Source: Arthrobacter sulfonylureivorans (lineage in GTDB: Bacteria > Actinomycetota > Actinomycetes > Actinomycetales > Micrococcaceae). Taken from it: a stretch of 64,000 nucleotides of DNA. Positions 23,055 to 31,294 of the stretch are shown here, piece after piece. Where the stretch lies: the NCBI GenBank assembly GCA_004000035.1, contig RJAE01000003.1, forward strand, positions 186,001 to 250,000, given 5' to 3'. The notes under the pieces were generated by a model. It saw only the letters and a list, made by a program, of their open reading frames with translations, ran no database searches and was not told where the DNA came from. Position numbers and translations under genes: made by a program. Within the stretch, counting starts at the first letter, position 1. Each line of letters begins with the position of its first letter.

Positions 23055-25651
23055 CGGCTGCGAGAACCGTCCACGTGGCCGCTGGGCGACGGCTGGTAAA
23101 CCGGAAGGCGGCGCAATTGTTGACCGAGGCCTCGACAGATCCTCGGTCGCAATTGCTGGCCAGCGTGTCAGGACCGGGCGGCTCAGGCAAGAGCACCCTG
23201 CTGGAGAACCTGGCGCTTGTCTACAGCGAGGCAGGAATCCCCGTCCGTACGGGAAGGCAAGTGCTGCAGCAAGGCGCAGTGGACGAGGGCACCACCGTGC
23301 TGATCGACGATGCACACCAGTGGAACGACCCTGAACTGGAGCGCATCCACCGGCTGGTCGACGGGCAGCCTGTCAACGTCGTCGTCGCGTATCGCATGTG
23401 GCCCCAGCTGCCGGCTTTGAAACGGCTGACGACAACCCTTGAGACCCACCGCCGGCCAATCCTGCTGGGACCGTGGAACCGGGACGAGGTCGCCGCCCAC
23501 ACCGCAGCTACCCATGGCGAACCGCTTCCCGGTCCCGTCGTTGATCGGATCTTCGAGCTCACGGGTGGCATGCCGTGGTTGGTCCAGCATGCTTTGGAAG
23601 CGATGAGCGATAGGGGCCGCACGCTGCCGAACGATCCGCTGGAGTTCGGCGGAGTAGTCGATCAGGTGGGCTATGAACTGGAACGGTTGGCGCCGGACCT
23701 TCGCGAATTGCTGCTGGCACTGGCGGTCGGTTTCGATCCAGCCGGGCCTATGCCGGCCGAGGTGGAGGACACGCTGGGCGGCATCGACCCGCTGATGTCT
23801 CAGGCGGCGGCGGCGGGATTGATCCTGCCGGAGGGCAGCCTTCCCCCGCTGATGCGCAGCGTCCTTCTTCAGACCACCCCGCTGCATCACGTGCGGACGG
23901 CCCAGCATGCCTTGGCCGGCCTCCTGTCCACCGGAGAGACCCCGGATCCCACTGACGTGGCCCGTGGTCTGGCCCAGAGCGGACTCCAGGATCCGCGGGT
24001 GGCCAGCACTCTCCAATCGGCCGGTGATAGTGCTCTGGCAACGGAGCCGCACTTGGCTGCAACACTCTACGAGGAAGCGACCGCTGCCGGTGCGCCGGGA
24101 GTATCGACTGCGGCGCGCCGCGCCCAAGCAGCCTTGGCCACCGGAGACCTTGAAGGCGCCGGTCGGCTTGTGGACCCGCTCCTGTCGCAACCCGAGGCAC
24201 CAGACAAGCAACGGGGCGCGGATGTGGCAGCGTCGTTGTGGGCCCAGCGGGGCATGCTGGCGCGGAGTGCCCAGGTCTACCGCTGGGTTGGCGCCCCTGC
24301 CGCGGATGCCTCCAAGGCTCTCGCCGCCGTCGTGATGATCGGTACCGGTGATCGCGACGCCGCCCGCAGCCTGCTCGCCGCCGACCGGCTGGAAGAATCA
24401 CCAACGCTGACGAACGTGGCCGTTTCACTCATGGGACAAGGTGTCGCGGAGTCCGTTGGTGAACACACCGAGCGCGCACTTCCAGCCCTGGTCCGTGCTT
24501 CCGACATGCTGACTGCCTCCGGCGCCGCGATCCCGCTGCCGGACAGCCCGGCGGCACTTGCCGCACTGGTGGCACTGCACAGCGGGGAGCTTTCGGTGGC
24601 CGAATCGGTGCTCGACGATGCGCTGCGCGGAGGCCAGGGCGGGCCGGCAGGACGGCTCCGGTTGCTGCTCCTGCGCGCGTGGGTTGCCATGCTGCAGGAT
24701 CATCCGGATAACGCCGGGGCTGCGATAGCGGAGGCGACCGCCGGCGGAACCTGTCCTACTCCGCGCGACGAATTGTTGCTGGACGCTTTGCATGTGGGCC
24801 TGGCCCGCCGGACCGATGACATGGCTGGCTTGGTGCGTGCCTGGGAACGGGCGCGGGGACGGCTGCTGCACGTCGCCGTCGACCTCTACAACCTGTTGCC
24901 GCTGGGCGAACTGGCGGTGGCCGCCGCCCGCCTGCGCGATTCCGAACGGCTTCGGCCGCATTTGGCAGACGCGTGGGCGTTGTTGGAAAGGCTGGACGAA
25001 CCTGCGTTGTGGTCCACGCCGCTGCGCTGGTACGCCGTTCAGGCGGCCATCCTGGCGGAGAAGCCTACCGAGCTGGCACCCCACGCCTCGGCGCTGGTGC
25101 GCGCGTCGGGAAAGTATCGCTTGGCCGCCGTGCTTGCGGCAGCCGGCCGGTCCTGGGTATCCGTCCTCGCGGGCAGGATCGAACCGCGGGCCGTGGAAGA
25201 ATCAACCCGTGCGCTCGCAGCCGTCGGCCTGACCTGGGACGGGGCCCGGCTGGCCGGGCATGCGGCAGCGCACGCCGAAGAGCGCAAGGACATGAGCCGC
25301 CTCTTGGCCTGCGCCCGGGACCTGCACCCAGGGACGCGAGGCACAACCACAACGGAGCCCAACCATCCATCCCAGTCCACCGCCGCCCAGTGCGAGCCGC
25401 GGATGACCGTGACCACCGGAAAAGCAGCTGCTCCGGAGGGCGCAGCCTTGAGCGAGCGGGAGCGCGAAGTGGCCCGGCTGGTTCTGGAGGGCAAGACCTA
25501 CCGGGAGATCGGCGCCGCGATCTTCATTTCGCCGCGGACCGCCGAACATCACATCGCACGGATCCGCCGGCGGTTAGGGGCTTCCAACCGTTCCGAGCTG
25601 TTGACCCAGCTGCGGCTTGCGCTGGGCGAAGACGGCTCCCAAGGCCCGTAG
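23051..25651 (+). CDS. Large STAND ATPase regulator with LuxR helix-turn-helix
   Basis: An 866-residue LAL/MalT-type regulator. An N-terminal NTPase has Walker A SVSGPGGSGKST (residues 39-49) and Walker B TTVLIDDAHQW (81-91). A long helical, TPR-like middle follows (about 250-750). The C-terminal LuxR domain carries LSEREREVARLVLEGKTYRE, FISPRTAEHHIARIRRRL and the arginine-rich recognition helix. The ATG overlaps the end of the Hsp70-like gene (ATGA), so the two are translated together. In mycobacteria a large regulator of this class (IniR) controls iniBAC, and the IniB-like and dynamin-like genes directly downstream make the same role likely. ATP binding and an unknown inducer would switch it. 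Confidence 0.9.
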   Translation: MTAARTVHVAAGRRLVNRKAAQLLTEASTDPRSQLLASVSGPGGSGKSTLLENLALVYSEAGIPVRTGRQVLQQGAVDEGTTVLIDDAHQWNDPELERIHRLVDGQPVNVVVAYRMWPQLPALKRLTTTLETHRRPILLGPWNRDEVAAHTAATHGEPLPGPVVDRIFELTGGMPWLVQHALEAMSDRGRTLPNDPLEFGGVVDQVGYELERLAPDLRELLLALAVGFDPAGPMPAEVEDTLGGIDPLMSQAAAAGLILPEGSLPPLMRSVLLQTTPLHHVRTAQHALAGLLSTGETPDPTDVARGLAQSGLQDPRVASTLQSAGDSALATEPHLAATLYEEATAAGAPGVSTAARRAQAALATGDLEGAGRLVDPLLSQPEAPDKQRGADVAASLWAQRGMLARSAQVYRWVGAPAADASKALAAVVMIGTGDRDAARSLLAADRLEESPTLTNVAVSLMGQGVAESVGEHTERALPALVRASDMLTASGAAIPLPDSPAALAALVALHSGELSVAESVLDDALRGGQGGPAGRLRLLLLRAWVAMLQDHPDNAGAAIAEATAGGTCPTPRDELLLDALHVGLARRTDDMAGLVRAWERARGRLLHVAVDLYNLLPLGELAVAAARLRDSERLRPHLADAWALLERLDEPALWSTPLRWYAVQAAILAEKPTELAPHASALVRASGKYRLAAVLAAAGRSWVSVLAGRIEPRAVEESTRALAAVGLTWDGARLAGHAAAHAEERKDMSRLLACARDLHPGTRGTTTTEPNHPSQSTAAQCEPRMTVTTGKAAAPEGAALSEREREVARLVLEGKTYREIGAAIFISPRTAEHHIARIRRRLGASNRSELLTQLRLALGEDGSQGP

Positions 25652-25861
25652 TTCCGCGTCGTAGCGGGATCTGGACCCGCCGTACCTAGTCCCCGGAAGC
25701 CGCAATCCCCCTCAGGGGGCCGGGGAGCGGGGGAGGAAGCCCCGATGCCGGCAGCGGCACCCCGACCGTAGCTTTGAATCAAGCCAAGCAACCTAGCTCG
25801 GCGGGCCACCATCCATAGTTTTGGCCACATCCAGTAGGACCTAGATTGGGGAATCAACATA
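25652..25861 (+). promoter_or_regulatory. Putative promoter region of the iniB-like gene
   Basis: The 210 bases between the regulator and the iniB-like gene include a CCCCCTCAGGGGG hairpin near 25706 and an AT-richer final 90 bases in which CCATCCATAG and CCACATCCAG recur. This is where the regulator would be expected to act if the structural genes are induced separately. I could not identify a confident promoter pair. Confidence 0.35.
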
Positions 25862-27160
25862 ATGCCTACGCTTGCTAGCTCACTTCTCGAATTCATCATG
25901 AACCTGCTCCGGGATCCGCGCGCGGCCGACGAATTCAACGAAAACCCGGACGCAGCCTTGGCCAGCGCCGGCCTGTCCAACGTGTGCTCGGATGATGTGG
26001 ACGCGATCATGCCTGTCATCCTGGACTACGCCCCGGTTGGTTCCGGGTCGTCCTTCGACCGCGAGTACAACACCGGTGGCAACCACGGTGGCAACTCCGG
26101 CGATTGGTCAAGCGACAACAGCGGCTGGGGCCACGGACGCGACGAGGACGACGATGACGGCCATGGGCATGGACGGGGCCGGGACGACGATGATGACCGC
26201 GGCCACGGGCGTGGCCGGGATGATGACGATGACCGCGGCGGCCGGGACGATGACGACCGCGACGGCGGCGGACGGGGCCGGGACGACGACGATGATGACC
26301 GCGGGCGTGGCCGGGACGACAATGGCGATGACGACCATGACCACGCGGTGCAGCAGTTGACGCACATCGTCAACAACTACTCCTACACCTCCGTCGTGGA
26401 CGATCGGGACACCATCACCGACCAGTCCGTGAACCAGAACATCTGGGCCGACGGCGACGTCACTCAGTGGTTCGACAACGACGCCGTGGTGGCGTCGGGC
26501 GACCACTCGACCGCGGCCGGCGACGATGTGGACAATTCCACCGGCGACGAAAACAACCACTCGATCAACCTGACGACGGGCGACCTCGGCGGCGGCGTCG
26601 CGATCGGCAACTCGGACCACTCCATTGAGGACTCCTACAACGACGACCACTCCGTCGAGGACTCCTACAACACGGATCTCGACCTGGACGTCGACGTGGA
26701 GGATTCGTTCAACGACAACGACGGCATCGATGGCGATAACAACGCAGTCGGCAACGAAGACAACGACTTCACCGTTGGTGACGTCGCTATCGATGCCTCC
26801 CAGGACAACGATGGTATCGACGTCACCACGGGCGACATCGCCGTTGATGCTTCCTCCCAGGAGAACGTCGGCAACGACAACTCCTTGGACAACGTCGGCA
26901 ACGGCAACGCGATTGATAACGACGGCAACGCCATCGGTAATGACGGCAATGCTATCGGCAACGAGGACAACGATCTCATCGTCCAGGACAATGTGGTCGC
27001 GGTCGGCAACGAAGACAACTCCACCACCATCGGAGACATCGACGCCGAGTTCACCGGGATTGACGAGTCGGTCAACGACTCAGTCATCATCGCGGACAAC
27101 GACAACAACGATCTGCTGACCGATAACGACGTGGTCGATGCAGATGTTGTGGTCGAATAA
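25862..27160 (+). CDS. IniB-like protein with extreme Asp/Asn-rich body
   Basis: A 432-residue protein. Residues 1-60 match the IniB N-terminal domain (LLEFIMNLLRDPRAADEFNE, then PDAALASAGLSN). Residues about 91-161 are low-complexity Arg/Gly/His blocks alternating with runs of four to six aspartates. From 162 on, short Asx/Gly units recur (NDGNAIGNDGNAIGNEDN, then variants with VGDVAID and TTGDIAVDAS), giving about one third Asp plus Asn. There is no signal peptide or membrane helix. Mycobacterial IniB is instead glycine/alanine-rich after the same N-domain. Such acidic repeats could bind calcium or form an extended beta structure. It precedes the two dynamin-like genes and starts at an ATG after GGGGAAT. 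Confidence 0.85.
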   Translation: MPTLASSLLEFIMNLLRDPRAADEFNENPDAALASAGLSNVCSDDVDAIMPVILDYAPVGSGSSFDREYNTGGNHGGNSGDWSSDNSGWGHGRDEDDDDGHGHGRGRDDDDDRGHGRGRDDDDDRGGRDDDDRDGGGRGRDDDDDDRGRGRDDNGDDDHDHAVQQLTHIVNNYSYTSVVDDRDTITDQSVNQNIWADGDVTQWFDNDAVVASGDHSTAAGDDVDNSTGDENNHSINLTTGDLGGGVAIGNSDHSIEDSYNDDHSVEDSYNTDLDLDVDVEDSFNDNDGIDGDNNAVGNEDNDFTVGDVAIDASQDNDGIDVTTGDIAVDASSQENVGNDNSLDNVGNGNAIDNDGNAIGNDGNAIGNEDNDLIVQDNVVAVGNEDNSTTIGDIDAEFTGIDESVNDSVIIADNDNNDLLTDNDVVDADVVVE

Positions 27161-27195
27161 CCGATCTGACAACTGAATCACGATAAATCAGCTGC

Positions 27196-27272
27196 CGTGC
27201 AGGAGGCCGGGGGACCTCCTGCACGACGGATCAACTGTCCAGCAGGAGGCCGGGGGACCTCCTGCTGGACAG
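27196..27272 (+). repeat. Two related perfect hairpins between iniB-like and dynamin genes
   Basis: Hairpin 1 has 11-bp arms (27196-27206 and 27215-27225). Hairpin 2 has 15-bp perfect arms (27235-27249 and 27258-27272). Both share the identical core AGGAGG-CCGGGGGA-CCTCCT including the loop, but have different, still self-complementary, flanks. They begin 35 bases after the iniB-like stop and end 40 bases before the first dynamin start. They could act as partial terminators or RNA-stability elements that lower dynamin expression relative to the IniB-like protein. No T-tract follows. Confidence 0.75.
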
Positions 27273-27312
27273 CGTCACGGTCCGGCTAGGGCCGGAAAAT
27301 GGGAGGGATACG

Positions 27313-29142
27313 GTGGCCGAGCTCGTCAAGCTGGTGGAACAGGGCCTGGAACTGGCCAAGAGGGGCGAACGCGCAGACTTGCAGCGGCGCCTTGAACAAA
27401 CCCGCAAGCGTCTGAAGGACCCGACCACCAGAGTGATCGTCGTCGGCGAATTCAAGCAGGGCAAGAGCCAGTTGATCAACGCGCTGGTGCATGCGCCCGT
27501 TTGTCCTATCGACGACGACGTCGCCACCTCCGTGCCTACCGTGGTGAAGCAGGGGGATCCCGCCTCGGCCGTGATCCTGGTGCCGAAGGACGGCAGCGAA
27601 TCCGCGGACGGGGAAGCGGAACTGGAACGTCGTCCGATCGCTCTCGAGGAGCTCGCCCAGCACGTTTCGGAACGGGGCAACCCGGGCAATGAGCGCCGAT
27701 TGGCAGCCGCGGAAGTCATGCTGCCGCGCAAGGTCTTGGACGGCGGGCTGGCCCTGGTGGACTCCCCGGGCGTCGGCGGACTGGACTCGGCGCACTCCCT
27801 GACCACGCTGACCGCACTGCCGACGGTGGACGCCATGCTGCTGGTCTCCGATGCATCGCAGGAGTTCACCGAACCGGAACTCCGGTTTCTCCGGCAGGCC
27901 CAGCGGATCTGCCCGAATGTGGCCGGTGTCCTGTCCAAGACCGACTTGTATCCGCGGTGGCGGAAGGTGGCGGATCTGGACCGGGGCCATCTGCAGCAGA
28001 TCGGGGCGGACATGCCGCTGATCCCGATCTCCTCGGAACTGCGCCTGCAGGCCGCCGCCCTGCGCGACAGTGAACTGAATGCCGAATCAGGCTTTCCGGA
28101 GCTGGTGGCATACCTGCGCAACAACATCCTGGCCCAGAGCGAGCGGCTCCAGCGGCGGTCGGTGGCGCAGGATCTGGTCTCGGCGACCGATCATTTGCGG
28201 CTCTCGCTGAGGTCCGAACTGAGCGCGCTGGAAAATCCGGACGGCACGCCGGAAATGCTCGCCGAACTGGAAGCGGCCAAGGAACGCGCAGATGAGCTCC
28301 GCCGTCGTTCTTCCCGCTGGCAGGCCACGCTCAACGACGGCATGAGCGATCTCATCTCAGACATGGAACATGACCTACGTGACCGGCTGCGCAGCATTAT
28401 GCGGGATGCGGAGCAGTCCATCGATGCAGGCGATCCGGGGCCGCAGTGGGAGCAGTTCGCGCACTGGCTGGAGCAGCGGGTCGCTTCGGCCGTATCGGAC
28501 ACCTTTGTATGGACGAACGAACGGTCGCTGTGGCTGGCGGAAAACGTCGCCGAGCACTTCAACCGGGACGAGGTGACACTGCCGTTGCTGCAAGTGGACT
28601 CCACGGAGAACGTGCTGGATCCGGTGGAGGGGATCCCGGGCCTGGATCCCGGCCGGATGGGGCCGGTCCAGAAAATCCTGATCGGCATGCGCGGCTCGTA
28701 CGGCGGAGTGCTGATGTTCGGCCTGTTGACCGGAATCATGGGGATGGCGTTGATTAACCCGATCTCGGTCGGCGCCGGCCTGCTGCTCGGCGGCAAGGCG
28801 TACCGGGAAGATAAGGAAGCCCGGCTGAAGCGGCGCCAGCAGGAAGCCAAGGCGTTGGTCCGGAAACAGGTTGACGAGGTGGTGTTCCAAGTGGGCAAGC
28901 AGCTCAAGGACCGGCTCCGGATGGTCCAGCGGGCCACCCGCGACCATTTCACCGCGCTGGCCGAAGAGCACCACCGCTCGCTGGCCGATTCGGTGCTGGC
29001 CGCACAGAAGGCAGCGAGCCATTTCAACCAGGAACGCGACGTGCGGATTCGGGAGATCAAGGCGTCGCTCGCCCTGGTGGAATCGCTGCGGAAACAGGCT
29101 GTGGCGCTGGATCCGGCGCCGCAGCTGGCGGCACAGGCATGA
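27313..29142 (+). CDS. Dynamin-like GTPase, IniA type
   Basis: A 609-residue dynamin-family GTPase. The P-loop is VIVVGEFKQGKSQLINALV (residues 42-60), the switch 2 motif is LVDSPGVGG near 150, and the G4 motif is LSKTD near 209. A hydrophobic stretch at about 455-500 (GGVLMFGLLTGIMGMALINP, then VGAGLLLGGKAY) is the likely membrane-insertion tip; charged coiled-coil segments flank it. Mycobacterial IniA is a bacterial dynamin-like protein that remodels membranes and is induced by cell-wall damage. The start is GTG 27313 with GGGAGG upstream. It overlaps the next dynamin gene by 4 bases, so the pair is probably made in equal amounts and works as a heteromer. Confidence 0.9.
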   Translation: MAELVKLVEQGLELAKRGERADLQRRLEQTRKRLKDPTTRVIVVGEFKQGKSQLINALVHAPVCPIDDDVATSVPTVVKQGDPASAVILVPKDGSESADGEAELERRPIALEELAQHVSERGNPGNERRLAAAEVMLPRKVLDGGLALVDSPGVGGLDSAHSLTTLTALPTVDAMLLVSDASQEFTEPELRFLRQAQRICPNVAGVLSKTDLYPRWRKVADLDRGHLQQIGADMPLIPISSELRLQAAALRDSELNAESGFPELVAYLRNNILAQSERLQRRSVAQDLVSATDHLRLSLRSELSALENPDGTPEMLAELEAAKERADELRRRSSRWQATLNDGMSDLISDMEHDLRDRLRSIMRDAEQSIDAGDPGPQWEQFAHWLEQRVASAVSDTFVWTNERSLWLAENVAEHFNRDEVTLPLLQVDSTENVLDPVEGIPGLDPGRMGPVQKILIGMRGSYGGVLMFGLLTGIMGMALINPISVGAGLLLGGKAYREDKEARLKRRQQEAKALVRKQVDEVVFQVGKQLKDRLRMVQRATRDHFTALAEEHHRSLADSVLAAQKAASHFNQERDVRIREIKASLALVESLRKQAVALDPAPQLAAQA

Positions 29143-30707
29143 ACGGAGCGGGAGCGGACCTAGAAGCGGCCCGCGGGCTGGTCCGGGAGGCGATCGCCGC
29201 CTACCGCGACGACCCGGCCGTGCAGCAGGTACTTCAGGACTATGCGCGCCGGCTCGACGAGCCCCTGCGGGTGGCCATTGCCGGCATGGTGAAGGCGGGC
29301 AAATCGACGCTGCTCAACGCCATCATTGGTGAGGTGATCGCGCCGACCGACACGGGGGAGTGCACCAGGGTGGTCACCTGGTATCGCTACAGCGACACTC
29401 CGCGGATCACCCTGTACCCGCTGGTTGGACCGCCACGGAACGTGCCGATCAGGCGAACGGACGGCCGGCTGGTCTTCGAGCTCGGCGGGATCGAGCCGGC
29501 CGCCGTCGCACGGCTGGTGGTGGACTGGCCGTCCAGGACCTTACGGGACATCACGCTGATCGACACACCTGGCATCGCCTCGCTCTCCCGGGACGTGTCC
29601 GCCCGCTCCACCGAGTTCCTGGCGCCCACCGACGCGCCCTCGGAAGCGGACGCCATCATCTACCTGCTGCGGCACCTCCACGCGTCCGACCTCGGCTTTT
29701 TGGAGTCGTTCCGGGACACCGCGGCCGGGCAGAGCGGTACGGTGAACGCGCTGGCGGTGTTGTCCCGCGCGGACGAGGTCGGTGCGGGCCGGATCGATGC
29801 CCTGCTCTCCGCCCAGGAGATTGCCGCGCGCTACCGGCGCGATGGCGCCTTGCGCTCGCTGGCGCTGGGGGTGGTCCCGATTGCGGGCCTGCTGGCGCAG
29901 ACGGCCCGCAGCCTGCGGCAGGCGGAGTTCTCCATCCTCACCGAACTCGCGTCCCTGGACAGACGGGAGCGGGAGCGCCTCCTGCTGTCCGCGGACCGGT
30001 TCGTCCGCCCCGGGGGGCCGCTGACGGCGACGCCGGAAGCGCGTGCGGACTTGCTGGATCGGTTCGGGGTTTTCGGGCTCCGGCTGGCAGCGGCGCTGCT
30101 CCGCGGAGGCATCTCGGATCCGACCGTGCTGGCCCACGAACTGGCCCGCCGAAGCGGGCTGGACGAACTGCTGGCCGTGATGACCGGGCAGTTCCGGGCC
30201 CGTGCCGGACAGCTGAAAGCCCGCACCGCCTTGGTCGGTGTCGAAAAGCTGCTGAAGGAACATCCACGTTCCGGCACGGACGCGGTCGCGGCAACCTTGG
30301 AACGGCTCCTTGCCGGCGCCCACGCCTTCCGCGAGCTGCGTCTGCTGGCCGTAGCGCGCACCACGGGGCTGCCACTGGAGCCACAGCTCGCCGCCGAAGC
30401 TGAACGTATGATCGGCGGCGACGGTGTTGCTGTCCATGAACGGCTGGGACTGCCCCGCGACACGTCCGAAGCCGAGCTGCGGGAACACGCCCTGGCGTGC
30501 CTGCGACGTTGGCACGCGGTAGCGGCTGATCCACTGCGCGGCCGGGCCGTCTCCGAAGCCTGCCAAACTGTTGTCCGCAGCTGCGAGGAACTGCTGGCCG
30601 GCATGCAGGCCGCCTCAGGTGGCCGGGTGGCCGCGCGTCTGGTTCTCGGCTCGGAACCATTGGCCGGCCCCGTTCAGGACGCTGGCGACTACCGCCGCGC
30701 CGGCTAG
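29139..30707 (+). CDS. Dynamin-like GTPase, IniC type
   Basis: A 522-residue dynamin-family GTPase, the partner of the preceding one. The P-loop is AIAGMVKAGKSTLLNAIIGE (residues 46-65), switch 1 threonine is in TGECTRVVTWY, switch 2 is LIDTPGIAS near 141-149, and the G4 motif reads LSRAD, with arginine in place of the usual lysine. No strong membrane helix is present, in contrast to its neighbour, as in IniC compared with IniA. The ATG overlaps the IniA-type stop (ATGA). The last 93 bases overlap a convergent membrane-protein gene. Expected role: membrane stabilisation or fission under envelope stress together with the IniA-type protein. Confidence 0.88.
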   Translation: MNGAGADLEAARGLVREAIAAYRDDPAVQQVLQDYARRLDEPLRVAIAGMVKAGKSTLLNAIIGEVIAPTDTGECTRVVTWYRYSDTPRITLYPLVGPPRNVPIRRTDGRLVFELGGIEPAAVARLVVDWPSRTLRDITLIDTPGIASLSRDVSARSTEFLAPTDAPSEADAIIYLLRHLHASDLGFLESFRDTAAGQSGTVNALAVLSRADEVGAGRIDALLSAQEIAARYRRDGALRSLALGVVPIAGLLAQTARSLRQAEFSILTELASLDRRERERLLLSADRFVRPGGPLTATPEARADLLDRFGVFGLRLAAALLRGGISDPTVLAHELARRSGLDELLAVMTGQFRARAGQLKARTALVGVEKLLKEHPRSGTDAVAATLERLLAGAHAFRELRLLAVARTTGLPLEPQLAAEAERMIGGDGVAVHERLGLPRDTSEAELREHALACLRRWHAVAADPLRGRAVSEACQTVVRSCEELLAGMQAASGGRVAARLVLGSEPLAGPVQDAGDYRRAG

Positions 30708-31232
30708 GGCCAGCTGCAACACCAGCAGGACCCTGATGCCCAGCTCTTGATCGCCGGGGGCCGCCAGGAAGGCATCGGCCAGAAGCGTCACCACTCCATG
30801 GACCAGCAACATGGCCAGCAGCACAAAGCGCACTTTCCCATGCCGGCGCATCAGGACAACCAGCAGAGCTGCTTCAACCAGGATGACCAGCGCCAGTAGG
30901 CCAAGGGTCCCCCAAAAGACCACCACCGCGAGGGCCTCCACGGTCTCCTGGTCGTCGCCCCGTTCCAGGCCGTTGATGAGGCCCCGCACGTGTTCCAGGA
31001 TCGCGTCCCGGGCGAAGAACGCGAAGATCCCCGCGATCAGCCCGGAAGCGAAACTCAGGATCCACAGGAAACGGACCCTCTTCACTGCAGGCGGCGGCGT
31101 CAGGATCTTTTTGATCGGTGCCGGTGTGTGGTCGGACAGTGGCGGACGCGGCGGCGCAGGACGTGCCGGTTCGCCGGACAAATCGCCGGTTCCCTGAACT
31201 CCAGGCGCCCCCATTCCTGGTTCATGAGACAT
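30615..31232 (-). CDS. Hypothetical four-helix membrane protein
   Basis: I do not recognise this 205-residue protein. A Pro/Gly-rich cytoplasmic-looking N-terminus of about 50 residues leads into four hydrophobic segments (around residues 54-73, 100-130, 133-155 and 165-190). The first, FLWILSFASGLIAGIFAFFA, is followed by a charged loop. It resembles the small actinobacterial membrane proteins that carry a proline-rich leader, but no domain can be named. Its 3' end overlaps the end of the IniC-type gene by 93 bases on the opposite strand. The ATG at 31232 lacks a good ribosome site; ATGs five to seven codons later are possible. Confidence 0.6.
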   Translation of the reverse strand: MSHEPGMGAPGVQGTGDLSGEPARPAPPRPPLSDHTPAPIKKILTPPPAVKRVRFLWILSFASGLIAGIFAFFARDAILEHVRGLINGLERGDDQETVEALAVVVFWGTLGLLALVILVEAALLVVLMRRHGKVRFVLLAMLLVHGVVTLLADAFLAAPGDQELGIRVLLVLQLALAGAAVVASVLNGAGQWFRAENQTRGHPAT

Positions 31233-31294
31233 GCCAGTAATCTAACCGCCGCCCCGTCGGACCGCAACGGCGCCACCTATGCCTCCCGGGTCTA

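Noticed and set aside
26108-26376. Repetitive Asp/Arg-coding DNA considered as a CRISPR or satellite array
   Set aside because: Repeats are imperfect, lack spacers of uniform size and keep the reading frame of the IniB-like protein.
21057-30707. Interpretation of the Hsp70/dynamin block as a phage-defence island
   Set aside because: Bacterial dynamins can protect against phage, but the IniB N-domain and the LuxR regulator point to the iniBAC type, and no nuclease, toxin, recombinase or phage gene adjoins.
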